Below, in pieces: positions 8,768 through 17,963 of a DNA stretch of 56,075 nt. The position numbers and the translations under genes were made by a program. The first letter of the stretch is position 1. Each line of letters starts with the position of its first letter. This stretch comes from an uncultured Lachnospiraceae bacterium (GTDB taxonomy: Bacteria; Bacillota; Clostridia; Lachnospirales; Lachnospiraceae). The stretch is from the NCBI GenBank assembly GCA_910583615.1, contig CAJTXP010000024.1:1-56075 (forward strand), given 5' to 3'. The notes under the pieces are model-generated. The model was not told the DNA's origin and searched no databases. It saw only the letters and a list, made by a program, of their open reading frames with translations.

Positions 8768-9469
8768 ATGAAAATCATTGCGCATATCCATACAGACTTT
8801 CCGGATAAATTCGGAATTCCCAGGCAGAGCGGACTTGTGAAAGAATTAACAGGAAAGATTGTTTTCGAGCCGGAATTCCGGAATCCGGAGGCAGTGCGTG
8901 GACTGGAGGAATTTTCTCATATCTGGCTTTTGTGGAAGTTTTCAGAGTCAGAGAAGGAGCACTGGTCAGCAACGGTAAAGCCGCCGCGTCTGGGCGGGAA
9001 AAAACGGGTGGGAGTTTTCGCCAGCCGTTCTCCTTTTCGCCCCAATGATATCGGGTTGTCTTCGGTCCGGCTGGAGCATGTGGAGATGGATGAAAATGCA
9101 GGACCGGTGTTGCATGTATCGGGGATCGACCTGATGGACGGGACGCCGATCTATGATATCAAGCCGTACGTCCCCCTGTCGGACTGTCATCCGGAGGCAT
9201 CGGAAGGGTATACAAAGGAGACAAAACAGCATCAGCTGAAGGTGGAATTTCCGGAGGAATATCTCCGGATCTATCCGGAGGAAAAGCGGCAGGCGGTTCT
9301 CGGAGTGCTGGCGGAGGATCCGAGGCCTGCCTATGTGAAGGATGAGAAGCGGGTCTATGGCGTATCGTTTGCCGGATACGATGTGAAATTCCGGGTGATC
9401 GGAGATGTGCTGCGCGTGTGCGGCATGGAAAAACTGCCGGAAAGGGGGAAGTGTCCGCTGACAGGGTAA
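8768..9469 (+). CDS. trmO: tRNA (N6-threonylcarbamoyladenosine37-N6)-methyltransferase
   Basis: The 233-residue product matches TrmO/YaeB, which uses S-adenosylmethionine to methylate t6A37 in tRNAs reading ACY codons. Visible hallmarks are the opening (KIIAHIHTDFPDKFGIPRQS), the conserved LEEFSHIWLLWKF, the core FASRSPFRPNDIGLSS and the VSGIDLMDGTPIYDIKPYVP segment. Length matches the E. coli protein (about 235). GGAGGAGCGG precedes the start by 4 nt. It lies 60 nt downstream of the MATE gene and may share its transcript. A long hairpin terminator follows. Confidence 0.94.
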   Translation: MKIIAHIHTDFPDKFGIPRQSGLVKELTGKIVFEPEFRNPEAVRGLEEFSHIWLLWKFSESEKEHWSATVKPPRLGGKKRVGVFASRSPFRPNDIGLSSVRLEHVEMDENAGPVLHVSGIDLMDGTPIYDIKPYVPLSDCHPEASEGYTKETKQHQLKVEFPEEYLRIYPEEKRQAVLGVLAEDPRPAYVKDEKRVYGVSFAGYDVKFRVIGDVLRVCGMEKLPERGKCPLTG

Positions 9470-9554
9470 GCGGGCACTTAGATCATGCGGATTTGAAATG
9501 GGGCGTTTGGGCCCTGTAGTCATGAAAATGCGGTTTCAATTGAAAGAGGCTGTG

Positions 9555-9600
9555 GCAAAAAAGAGGGAGGGGACATGTTTTGTCCCCTCCCTCTTTTTGC
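9555..9600 (+). terminator. strong hairpin terminator after trmO
   Basis: AGAGGGAGGGGACA (9562-9575) is perfectly complementary to TGTCCCCTCCCTCT (9581-9594), flanked by A and T runs on the two sides, so it could act in both directions. The loop is 5 nt. Confidence 0.85.
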
Positions 9601-9630
9601 CGCGTTCTTTTGATATAAGCGGATAAAAAG

Positions 9631-9656
9631 TACCACATAATACTCATTATGTGGTA
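9631..9656. promoter_or_regulatory. 26-bp palindrome, site 1 of a pair
   Basis: Eleven-base arms TACCACATAAT and ATTATGTGGTA are perfect inverted copies around ACTC. An almost identical element in reverse orientation lies at 9904-9929. It resembles an operator for a dimeric regulator; the pair flanks about 250 bp of AT-rich DNA in front of the pilus locus. Confidence 0.6.
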
Positions 9657-9903
9657 AAGTACATTACTGAAAAACAAATCTTTTAATCAAACATCCATAG
9701 TCCAACAGATAAGTCTTCATTAAAATTTCTATATTTCATTTATGCAAACACGAAGTTTATGCATGTGATTCGATTTTAATCCTGATTGTAAAACAAATAT
9801 AGCAAATGGACCGTCAACGCAAGCGTCACAAATCTGTGCAAAAACAGGTTTTCTGCAAAAAATCTTTGCGTTTTCGGGATTGCTCAGCAGTTTTTTTCTT
9901 AAA
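9657..9903. other. AT-rich region between the two palindromes
   Basis: No gene is recognised. The stretch is conspicuously AT-rich compared with the flanking genes and lies upstream of the surface-appendage operon, so it probably holds its promoter. With the palindromes as ends it could also be read as a small non-coding mobile element, but each end is itself palindromic, which weakens that reading. Confidence 0.4.
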
Positions 9904-9929
9904 TACCTCATAATGAGTATTTTGTGGTA
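9904..9929. promoter_or_regulatory. 26-bp palindrome, site 2 of a pair
   Basis: Arms TACCTCATAAT and ATTTTGTGGTA surround GAGT. The reverse complement of this site differs from site 1 (9631-9656) at only two positions. It ends 31 nt before the start codon of the coiled-coil gene, a position suited to repression. Confidence 0.6.
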
Positions 9930-9960
9930 CATGAAAATCCTTGGGAAATGGGGTCCGGAT

Positions 9961-10311
9961 ATGACGGATAAAGAACTGCGGAAGCTGCGGCGGTATGAGC
10001 TTCTGGAGCTGTTGGTAGCGCAGAGCAGAGAAGCGGCAGAATGTAAGACGGAGCTTTCCCAAAAGGCGGAGGAGCTGTCAGGAGTTCTGGAAAGTCTTGA
10101 ACGTCTGAAAGGAAAGCTGAATGAAAAGGATGAAAGCATAGAGCGGCTCAAGGGGCGCCTGGATGAGAAGGATGCCTTGCTTGAGAAACTGAAAAGGCGC
10201 CTGAACGAAAAGGACGTTTTGATCGAAAAGCTGAAAGCGGTCAAATGGAAAGAGCTGGAAGGCAGCGGCGTTGCGGCAGATATCCTGATGAAGCTGAGGA
10301 CATTGCTTTGA
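9961..10311 (+). CDS. small coiled-coil protein at the head of the pilus operon
   Basis: The 116-residue product begins MTDKELRKLRRYELLELLVAQS and continues as an almost uninterrupted charged coiled coil. Three 14-residue repeats are visible in the middle (LKGKLNEKDESIER, LKGRLDEKDALLEK, LKRRLNEKDVLIEK). There is no signal peptide or membrane segment, so it should be cytoplasmic. ATG 9961 was preferred because the conserved-looking charged start lies there; a longer frame from 9880 would translate through palindrome 2. It precedes the signal peptidase gene by 35 nt. Its function is unknown; its place suggests assembly scaffolding or regulation. Confidence 0.7.
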   Translation: MTDKELRKLRRYELLELLVAQSREAAECKTELSQKAEELSGVLESLERLKGKLNEKDESIERLKGRLDEKDALLEKLKRRLNEKDVLIEKLKAVKWKELEGSGVAADILMKLRTLL

Positions 10312-10346
10312 GGGCGGACAGGGATCCGATGGTAAGAGGGTAGAAC

Positions 10347-10931
10347 ATGAGCGAGGAAAATAAAATGGAACTTCCCGGGCTTGACTTGCTTGAGGCCGAG
10401 CTTGAGCGGGAGCGATATAAAAAGAGATATGGAAGAGTGCTCAGGAGTACGGCATTTTCTCTGGTCGTGGTTGCGGCTGCCGCAGTATTGATTGCAGTGC
10501 TGCTGCTTCCGGTACTGCAGATCAGCGGAACGTCGATGACGGAGTCTTTGCAGGATGAAGACATCGTGGTTGCACTGAACAGCAGCAAATATAAAACGGG
10601 CGATATCATTGCCTTCTATTATAATAACAACATTCTGGTAAAACGGGTGATTGCGGCAGCAGGCGACTGGGTGAATATTGACAAAGACGGGAATGTCTAC
10701 GTGAATGAAGAACTGCTGGAGGAGCCTTATATCAGTGAAAAGGCGCTGGGGGACTGCAATATCACCCTTCCTTATCAGGTGCCGGACGGGAGGTGTTTTG
10801 TGATGGGAGATCACAGGGCGACAAGTATAGACAGCCGAAATACGGCGGTGGGATGCGTCAGCAATGACATGGTGATTGGAAAGATACTGTTCCGTGCCTG
10901 GCCGATATCGGGGTTCGGAATCGTGAATTGA
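10347..10931 (+). CDS. lepB: signal peptidase I
   Basis: This 194-residue type I signal peptidase has one membrane helix (about residues 36-58) followed by the catalytic Ser in GTSM (S63) and the general-base Lys in LVKRVIA (K99). Box E-like sequences VMGDHR and SIDSR are also present. It cleaves Sec signal peptides outside the membrane. Its position directly before the adhesin and pilin genes, overlapping the upstream part of the adhesin reading frame by 4 nt, suggests a dedicated peptidase for pilus subunits, in addition to the SipW-type enzyme at 23224. Confidence 0.93.
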   Translation: MSEENKMELPGLDLLEAELERERYKKRYGRVLRSTAFSLVVVAAAAVLIAVLLLPVLQISGTSMTESLQDEDIVVALNSSKYKTGDIIAFYYNNNILVKRVIAAAGDWVNIDKDGNVYVNEELLEEPYISEKALGDCNITLPYQVPDGRCFVMGDHRATSIDSRNTAVGCVSNDMVIGKILFRAWPISGFGIVN

Positions 10932-10957
10932 CAGAGAAGAAGGAAGGAGAACGTATT

Positions 10958-13900
10958 ATGGGATTTGATTTTTTGTCACAGGCTGCAAAATTCCTGCAGG
11001 AACGAAAAGAATACAGACGCTGGCTGACCGCATTTCTGTGTTTGGCCCTGGTGGTCGCATTCGGTACGGTTACCGCACTGAAGATGTACGGCCAGGCAAT
11101 GACGCATCAGGAAAAAGTGCTGGACTGCCGGTATGAAGTACATGAGCATACGGAAGACTGCTATGAGGAAGATGAGAATGGGGAAAAAATCCTGATCTGC
11201 GGTCTGGCGGATTATGTGATCCATGTACATAACGACGACTGTTATGACCAGGACGGGGAGTTGGTCTGTCCGCTGGAAGAGCATGAGCCGCATGCGCATG
11301 ACGACAGCTGTTGGGAAGAAGAAGAGGTTCTGATCTGCGGTGAGGAAGAGACGGAGGGCAGCACAGAGGATGCAGCCGTCGAAGAAACGGCAGAGACAGT
11401 GAAAACGGCAGATGATGATTTGGATGCAGAAGAATCCGGAGCGCACGCCGAAAGCGGGAGAGAGCTGTCATGCGAAAAAGAAGAGCATACGCATGGTGAC
11501 AGCTGTTATGCAGAAGGGACAGGATGCGGGAAGGAAGCGCATGTCCATGACAGCAGCTGTTATGAAACAACAGAGACGCTGATATGCGAAGAAACGGAGC
11601 ATACGCATGACGACGGCTGCTACGGCGAAGGCGAGTCCGCACTGGTGTGCGATCAGGGCGAACATGAACATGGAGACGGCTGTTATGACGACGAGGGAAG
11701 TCTGACCTGTGAGGAAGAGGAGCATACCCATGATGATGGCTGTTACAGCGCCGGGGATCCCGTTCTGATCTGTGAAGAGCCGGAACACAGCCATAGCGAC
11801 AGCTGTTACGAGGTGACAGAAACGCTGACCTGTGAGACAGAGGAGCATGAGCACGACGACAGCTGCGAGGCGGAAAGCGAACTGATCTGCAAAGAAGAAG
11901 AGCATGAACATGACGACAGCTGTTATACAGAGACGGAACCGGAAAATACGGATGACGTTGAATCCGCAGAGGCAGCGGAAACGGAAGAGGCAGTAAAGCC
12001 GGAGGAAAGCACAGAGAGCGGTCATACACATACGGATGACTGCTATAGAACGGAAGAAGTCATGGCCTGCGGCGAACAGGAGCTGCATATCCATGATGAC
12101 AGCTGTTATGACGAGAGCTGCTTTGATGAGGACGGCAGTCTGATCGAGGGCAGCAGGGTATCCTGTGGGCTTTTGCAGCTGGAAGAGCATGTCCATACAA
12201 AGGAGTGCTTCCGGACTGACGAGCTCACAGATGAGGAAGTGAGCGAACGGAACCGCAGACAGCTGGAAACCACGCTGGAATATAAAGAAGGATTGATTCA
12301 GGTTATCGTTACGGACGACGGCCTGGCAGGTATTCCGGAGGATGCAGAGCTGAAAGCAGATCTGATTACGGAGGAAACGGATGCAGAACTGTATCAGGAG
12401 CGGATGCATGCGGCGCAGGAACTGACCGGTTTTTCGGAAGAGAACACAGGACTGCTTTTCCATATCCGTCTTCTTGCAGATGAGGAGGAGATCGAACTGC
12501 AGGATACTGTGAACATGGAATTCCGGATCTCTGCAGACGGTTTTAAGGAAAAATCGGCGGTCAGAACCGTATGCTTCGGTGGGGATGCGCCAAAGGAGCT
12601 GGAAAGCACGGAACTTGTCGCAGAGGAAGACGGCAGCCTGTCCATCGGCTTTGACAGCGCCTCATCCGGACAGCTTGCGCTTTTGATCGAAGACGACGGA
12701 CTGCCGGAAGGCGTATACAAAAAAGAATTTACGCAGGAATATGAAGACTGGACTCTGAAGGTGATCGCCACCTATGGAGAGGACGCTCAGATTCCGGAGG
12801 ATGCGGCGCTGATCGTAGAACCGATTACAAAAGAATCGGACCGTACGCTGTATCAGGAAAAAATGGGGGATGCGCGGAAAGTATCCGGACAGCACGGCGC
12901 TTCTGCGGAACTGCTCTACAGCATCGGCTTTTATGAGGATCAGCTGGAGATCGAGCCAAAAGGCGTGGTTAATATTGAGTTTCAGATGGTCCGGGATGGA
13001 ATCGAGGCAGGAACGCCGGTTACCGTGGTCCATTTTGGAGAGGAAGAGACGAAGGTACTGGAAAGTACAGATATGATCCAGAATGAAGACGGCAGTTTAA
13101 GCACCAGCTTTGACAGCGACTCGTTCTCTCCGTTCGCGGTTCTCATCGGAGGGAACGGAGAAATCCGGCAGACCGGCGTGATCAAAGGAAAACAGATCGT
13201 CTATGCGGAAGCGGATCGAACGTCTGATTCTTATGACCTGAATACATATGAACCGGAGCTGGAATCACCGGTCCGCATTGAGATACTGGAAACAGTGTCC
13301 GATGCGGCCGGGGAAGCCTGGTATCGCTACGCCGCCTTGACGGAGGATGAGGCGCTGAAAAGCCTGCTGGCTGCCCGCCCTTTTGTCCCGGCAGCGGATG
13401 TGGTACTGGAAGAGGGATTCGTGCAGCGCACCTTGACGGCAACGGATGAGGACGGAGTGAAGATCACGGTCGAGGGCCTGCTTCCGGAGGATGCGGAGCT
13501 TACAGTCGAAAAAATCTGTGATCCGGACATTTCGGATGTGGAGGATATGATAGAAGCTTATCTTCCGGACAGTGCGAAAGGTGATTTCCGGCTGGTTTAT
13601 AACCTGGATATAGGTAAGACCAGAACTCTGCTTGAGCCGGTTACTGTGACGGTCAGCAATTTTGATTTCGATTATTATGAATACAGCAATCTGGCTTCCT
13701 GGGTATATCATATTCATCCGGAAGAGGAAGAGCTTTCTCAGGAGAGTGAAAACATTCCGAACGATGAGGAAAAAAATGACATCGACCCTGGGGAAGGCGG
13801 CGTAGAAAAAATTGAGGCTGCAGTGAAAGAAGAAGGGGCAGTTGAATTTCAGACAGACGGATTCTCCACTTTTTTTCTGGCACTGGAATTGATGGAAGGA

Positions 13901-16006
13901 CGTGAAGAATATTTTAATGGTCTGGCAGAACAGGGAGGTAAAGAGGAGGTTACCTGGGATTTTGAGGAAGAGTCTGACGAAGAAGAGACGGAAGACAGCG
14001 CAATGGATGCGCCCAGAATGAGAGCGGCATCGCGCGCGGCTGCTTCGCCATCGGGTCAGCAGATCACCAGTCCGGGTGGAAGCAGTACGAAAGATGGTAT
14101 TACGATCAGTAAAACCATTGCCGGTACGGAGCTGGAGAATGTTTTTGACATTACACTTCAGGTAAATACAACGGAAAATATCAAAGAGCTTTATGGAGAT
14201 CCGGATATGGCGGTCGTAATTGTGATGGATATATCTAATACAATGACCCAAAAGTTTGGAACTACCACTCGATATGCGGCGGCAATGGATGCTGCTTCGA
14301 GTTTTATCGATCAGTTTAAAGACCAATGTCAGACAAACAGCAGAAGCAAAATTGGATTTGTAACTTTTAATACAAACTCTAAACAGATATTTGCCATGAG
14401 CCAGTGCTGCACAAACGCTCAGGCCACAAATCTGAAAAAGACAATGAAGAGCGAAACAAAGAAGGTGCTTGATTTTTATGACAGTACAAAAGATGCAAAT
14501 GGTAATGTTACCACCCATGAGCGTTTTACCAATGTTGAGGCTGGATTAAAACGGGCACAGGATATGCTGAAGCCTTTGACAAATAAGAACAAGTACATTG
14601 TATTTCTCAGCGACGGGTTTCCGACTACCTATATTAAAAGCGGATATACAGGTTACGATCCTTATACCGGTTCGGGAACGAAAGGAAATGATGGTGTTTT
14701 TTATGATTATGTAAGAAAAAAATACTGTATTTATGGAACAGATTACAGCGATAAGGCTGCAATAAGAGCCAGGGAAAGAGCAGTGAGTATTTTAAGTGCC
14801 GGGATAAAAATATTTTCTATCGGTGTTGCCGTCGGGGACCAGACGATTCAGGCATATGTCGATAAACATGCCGGGAGAGAATTCTCAACGGTGGACAGAA
14901 CAGGCAAGTCCTATGAGATTGGAAGCGCCTCGAAGAAAACAGCTTACGAAAACTGGCTGAAAGGCAGTAAGACGGCCGGGATCGGTTCAGGATATTACTA
15001 TTCCAGTACAAACAAGAAGGGACTTGAAACTGCATTTAACAATATTTTTAAGGAAATAAAAACGTTTCATGAGCAGAGTTCCCAGTCTGTCTGGATTGCA
15101 AAAGATCCTCTGCCGACAACTGGCGGTACCGCTAAAAATGACAAGGTAGAGTTTATCGGATTTTATCTGAAGGATAAGACGACTCTGAGCTCCAGCCCCG
15201 CGACTCTGAATGGAAGTTATACAAAGGGCGGTGAGAATACTGCAAACTGCGTTTCCAATACGATCAGCTGGGACTTGAAAAACTCGGGCTATGCGTCATC
15301 TACAAGCGGTGGTAAAACAACCTATACTTATACATTGAAATATCGGGTAAGGCTGAAGAATGAAGCATCCGGTTTTACGGAGCTTACGAGCGGAAATCCC
15401 ACAAGCTATCCTACAAATAATAAAACAACGCTTTCTTATCAGACCATAACGACGAAGAACGGAACGACTACAATTTCCGATCCGAAGTCCATGGATTTCC
15501 CGATTCCTGCGGTAAAAGGCTATCTGTCCGAACTGACCTTTTCCAAGATTGACCGCGGCGACCATCCGGTGAAAGGCGCTGAATTTACACTGACGCATGA
15601 TACGGCGGTCTGCAGGATCTGTAGGGGAAATAAGACAGCCGTATCCATTCAGGCGGTGAAGAAAACTTCAGATGCGAACGGAAAAGTGACTTTTACCAAT
15701 ATCCCGTCCGGACATCAGTATCTCTTGACGGAGTCAAAGGTCCCCGAAGGATATGAAGCATCCGGGGAGAAGTACCGGGTGGCGGTGGCATATGACCGGC
15801 AGACTGTAACGGTTCTGAAAGCGGATGGTACAGTTGACACAGCCAGAAAATGGGATGGCAAGGTCGTGAATACGGCCAGATACAATCTTCCGGAGACGGG
15901 CGGTCCGGGCGCACGGCCCATAGTTGTCAGCGGGATTCTGCTGACCGGCGCCGCTCTGCTGTATGGGTACAGGATCAGGCGCAGGCGGTATGGAAGGAGG
16001 GTGTAA
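10958..16006 (+). CDS. giant LPETG-anchored adhesin with HxHxxxC repeats, VWA and SpaA-like domains
   Basis: This 1682-residue surface protein starts at MGFDFLS, chosen for AAGGAGAACG upstream. It has an N-terminal hydrophobic segment (about 28-50). Residues about 62-418 hold 14 HxHxxxC units, most followed by a second Cys. Three related acidic domains follow (about 430-950, marked by IPEDAEL/LPEDAEL and LYQE.M). A von Willebrand A domain begins near 1080 (VIVMDISNTM, a MIDAS-like site, and FLSDGFPTT), then a SpaA-type isopeptide domain from about 1520 (LTFSKIDRGDHPVKGAEFTL). NLPETGG near 1643, a hydrophobic helix and an Arg-rich tail form the sortase signal. VWA-bearing tip adhesins are typical of sortase pili, so it is probably the tip or ancillary pilin of the adjacent system. 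The VWA stretch is visibly more AT-rich than its surroundings. Confidence 0.92.
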   Translation: MGFDFLSQAAKFLQERKEYRRWLTAFLCLALVVAFGTVTALKMYGQAMTHQEKVLDCRYEVHEHTEDCYEEDENGEKILICGLADYVIHVHNDDCYDQDGELVCPLEEHEPHAHDDSCWEEEEVLICGEEETEGSTEDAAVEETAETVKTADDDLDAEESGAHAESGRELSCEKEEHTHGDSCYAEGTGCGKEAHVHDSSCYETTETLICEETEHTHDDGCYGEGESALVCDQGEHEHGDGCYDDEGSLTCEEEEHTHDDGCYSAGDPVLICEEPEHSHSDSCYEVTETLTCETEEHEHDDSCEAESELICKEEEHEHDDSCYTETEPENTDDVESAEAAETEEAVKPEESTESGHTHTDDCYRTEEVMACGEQELHIHDDSCYDESCFDEDGSLIEGSRVSCGLLQLEEHVHTKECFRTDELTDEEVSERNRRQLETTLEYKEGLIQVIVTDDGLAGIPEDAELKADLITEETDAELYQERMHAAQELTGFSEENTGLLFHIRLLADEEEIELQDTVNMEFRISADGFKEKSAVRTVCFGGDAPKELESTELVAEEDGSLSIGFDSASSGQLALLIEDDGLPEGVYKKEFTQEYEDWTLKVIATYGEDAQIPEDAALIVEPITKESDRTLYQEKMGDARKVSGQHGASAELLYSIGFYEDQLEIEPKGVVNIEFQMVRDGIEAGTPVTVVHFGEEETKVLESTDMIQNEDGSLSTSFDSDSFSPFAVLIGGNGEIRQTGVIKGKQIVYAEADRTSDSYDLNTYEPELESPVRIEILETVSDAAGEAWYRYAALTEDEALKSLLAARPFVPAADVVLEEGFVQRTLTATDEDGVKITVEGLLPEDAELTVEKICDPDISDVEDMIEAYLPDSAKGDFRLVYNLDIGKTRTLLEPVTVTVSNFDFDYYEYSNLASWVYHIHPEEEELSQESENIPNDEEKNDIDPGEGGVEKIEAAVKEEGAVEFQTDGFSTFFLALELMEGREEYFNGLAEQGGKEEVTWDFEEESDEEETEDSAMDAPRMRAASRAAASPSGQQITSPGGSSTKDGITISKTIAGTELENVFDITLQVNTTENIKELYGDPDMAVVIVMDISNTMTQKFGTTTRYAAAMDAASSFIDQFKDQCQTNSRSKIGFVTFNTNSKQIFAMSQCCTNAQATNLKKTMKSETKKVLDFYDSTKDANGNVTTHERFTNVEAGLKRAQDMLKPLTNKNKYIVFLSDGFPTTYIKSGYTGYDPYTGSGTKGNDGVFYDYVRKKYCIYGTDYSDKAAIRARERAVSILSAGIKIFSIGVAVGDQTIQAYVDKHAGREFSTVDRTGKSYEIGSASKKTAYENWLKGSKTAGIGSGYYYSSTNKKGLETAFNNIFKEIKTFHEQSSQSVWIAKDPLPTTGGTAKNDKVEFIGFYLKDKTTLSSSPATLNGSYTKGGENTANCVSNTISWDLKNSGYASSTSGGKTTYTYTLKYRVRLKNEASGFTELTSGNPTSYPTNNKTTLSYQTITTKNGTTTISDPKSMDFPIPAVKGYLSELTFSKIDRGDHPVKGAEFTLTHDTAVCRICRGNKTAVSIQAVKKTSDANGKVTFTNIPSGHQYLLTESKVPEGYEASGEKYRVAVAYDRQTVTVLKADGTVDTARKWDGKVVNTARYNLPETGGPGARPIVVSGILLTGAALLYGYRIRRRRYGRRV

Positions 16007-16015
16007 GGTATTTAA

Positions 16016-16038
16016 AAATCTGAATCCTGTGCAGATTT
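16016..16038 (+). repeat. small hairpin between adhesin and pilin genes
   Basis: AAATCTG and CAGATTT form a 7-bp stem around 9 nt in the 122-nt gap before the pilin gene. It lacks a T run. It may shape the processing or stability of the transcript rather than end it. Confidence 0.35.
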
Positions 16039-16128
16039 AAAAGATATGTCTCTGCCGGATGACAGAGTATAAAACAAGGAAACAAAGTTTCACTGAAACA
16101 AAAATAAAAAGTAAAGGAGAGAAAGTTT

Positions 16129-17733
16129 ATGAAACAGTTAAAAAAAGTTGTCAGCCTTATGCTGGTACTGGTCATGGTCATGGCAATGAGCTGTACCGTT
16201 CTTGCGGCAGGCGCCGATGATCTTCCGGATAAGCCAGGTAATAAACCGGCGGATATGACAGGTCACACGTTTACGGCGTACCAGATCTTTGACGGTACAC
16301 AAAACCAGGGAGAGAATGAGCTGCTGGGAATCAAATGGGGCAGCGGCATCAATGGAGAAAGTTTTCTGGCGGCATTAAAGGCAAGCAGTGATTTTGGAAC
16401 TCCGAATGCATTTGCTTCCATCGTATACAGCAGTGCGGAGCCGTACAAATCAGCAGACGCTGTTGCGCGGGTTATCACCAGCTGGGACGATGACGGAACT
16501 ATGGCAAGGGCATTCGCAAGGCTGGCGGACCAGCATAAAACAGGCACAGGAAGCCCCAACGGCGCTACGCTGCCGGCAGGTTATTATCTGGTTGTCGATG
16601 AAACCAACGTAGACGGAGTGGAAGGTGGAGTAAAGAACCTGTCAATTCTGCAGCTGACCGCAGAACATGCGTTTACTCCGACAAACAAGACGGATGTTCC
16701 GGAGCTGGAGAAAAAAGTAGAAGAAATCAATGACAGCACAACAGGATCGGAAAACTGGCAGGATGCAGCAGACTATGATATTGGCGATCATGTAAAGTTC
16801 GTTTTGACCGGTACCCTGCCGGCGGACTATGACAGCTATGTGAGGTATCAATATGTATTCCATGATACATTGAGTTCCGGACTGCAGCTGGATACAGACA
16901 GCGTGAAAGTCACGATCGATGGTGCAGCTGCGGCTGAAGGTACATATACCTTGAATACAGCTCCGCAAAACAACGAGTCGTTCACGGTTACCTTTGCGAA
17001 TTTGAAGATGCAGACAGCCGTCACAAAAGACAGCGTGATCCGGGTTGAATATACGGCTACATTGCTGCCGGGCGCTGTTGTGGGCGGAGCGGGTAATTCC
17101 AATACGGCCCATCTGGAATATTCGAATAATCCAAATGACAACGGTACCGGAACGCCTACGACCGGGAATACACCGGAGGATAAGGTGGTTGTATTTACTT
17201 ACAGTCTGATTGCAAATAAGACTGACGAAGACAACAAGGCTCTGAGCGGTGCAGGATTTACCCTGTATAAGTACAATGCCCAAAGTATGGCGGAAGATAA
17301 ATATGAGCCTGTCGGTACAGAGATGACAGGCGTGACGACCTTCACGTTCAAGGGTGTTGACGCCGGCATGTATAAACTGGTGGAGACTACCGTGCCTGCC
17401 GGTTATAATAAGGCGGAGGATATGTATTTTACCGTGACGGCAGAATATGCGGCGACATCTGACAACGCATCACCGAGCGTGACAAAACTTGAAATCACAA
17501 GTGTAAATGACGCTGCAGGAAAACAGATTGTGGATGCAACGGGAACGCCTACTTTCAGCTTTACCGGAGTTGCGTCAGCCGGTACTCTGACTACGCATAT
17601 TGTGAACCTGAAAGGAATTCTTCTTCCTTCCACCGGCGGCATCGGTACTACGATCTTCTATATCATCGGCGGCATCATGGTAGTCGGCGCAGGCGTTCTG
17701 CTGGTTACCAGAAAGCGTATGGGTACCTGTTAA
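16129..17733 (+). CDS. LPSTG-anchored major pilin subunit (SpaH/EbpB-type)
   Basis: This 534-residue secreted pilin has a Sec signal peptide (MKQLKKVVSLMLVLVMVMAM to about AAG), an N-terminal domain typical of Gram-positive backbone pilins (FTAYQIFDGTQ), a candidate pilin-motif lysine region (VPELEKKVEE, about residue 190), an isopeptide-forming middle domain and a C-terminal Cna-B/SpaA-like domain with an E-box (YKLVETTVPAGY). It ends in LPSTGG, a hydrophobic helix and a basic tail. The class C sortase encoded downstream would join subunits through the lysine and the LPSTG Thr. AAAGGAGAG lies 7 nt upstream. It is likely the most abundant product of the locus. Confidence 0.93.
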   Translation: MKQLKKVVSLMLVLVMVMAMSCTVLAAGADDLPDKPGNKPADMTGHTFTAYQIFDGTQNQGENELLGIKWGSGINGESFLAALKASSDFGTPNAFASIVYSSAEPYKSADAVARVITSWDDDGTMARAFARLADQHKTGTGSPNGATLPAGYYLVVDETNVDGVEGGVKNLSILQLTAEHAFTPTNKTDVPELEKKVEEINDSTTGSENWQDAADYDIGDHVKFVLTGTLPADYDSYVRYQYVFHDTLSSGLQLDTDSVKVTIDGAAAAEGTYTLNTAPQNNESFTVTFANLKMQTAVTKDSVIRVEYTATLLPGAVVGGAGNSNTAHLEYSNNPNDNGTGTPTTGNTPEDKVVVFTYSLIANKTDEDNKALSGAGFTLYKYNAQSMAEDKYEPVGTEMTGVTTFTFKGVDAGMYKLVETTVPAGYNKAEDMYFTVTAEYAATSDNASPSVTKLEITSVNDAAGKQIVDATGTPTFSFTGVASAGTLTTHIVNLKGILLPSTGGIGTTIFYIIGGIMVVGAGVLLVTRKRMGTC

Positions 17734-17963
17734 GCAGCTGGGTTTTTATGATACCAGAAGCGCAGTGGTATATAGACAATCATGCGGAGAACATTTTCCG
17801 GGGGACGGTATCTCCCGCCCCCGGTTATGCCACACAGGCTGACACCTTCCCGTGGTGTGTGGCGAGCAACGGCTCTGCTGTACAGGGGCATCTGCACAGC
17901 AGGTCCGGCTGACGTCAGCAGACGGATCAAATCCCGTCTTCATCAGATATTGTGGGGACACCT
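17734..17963 (+). promoter_or_regulatory. structured spacer between pilin and sortase genes
   Basis: The 230-bp gap holds no gene but several inverted repeats: GCCACAC/GTGTGGC (17829-17835/17857-17863), CTGCTGT/ACAGCAG (17875-17881/17896-17902) and the perfect 12-bp palindrome GCTGACGTCAGC (17908-17919). No T run follows. Such a leader could lower sortase expression relative to the pilin by partial termination or RNA cleavage; this is inference. Confidence 0.4.

Noticed and set aside
9631..9929. miniature inverted-repeat transposon
   Set aside because: Each end is itself a perfect or near-perfect palindrome and no target duplication is visible, so paired operators fit better; not fully excluded.
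9729..10814. 361-codon Ser/Phe-rich frame on the minus strand
   Set aside because: It crosses a palindrome and lies opposite the coiled-coil and lepB genes; composition is that of an antisense frame.
11141..12210. cytochrome-type CxxCH haem sites in the adhesin
   Set aside because: The units are HxHxxxC, not CxxCH, so covalent haem binding is not indicated.
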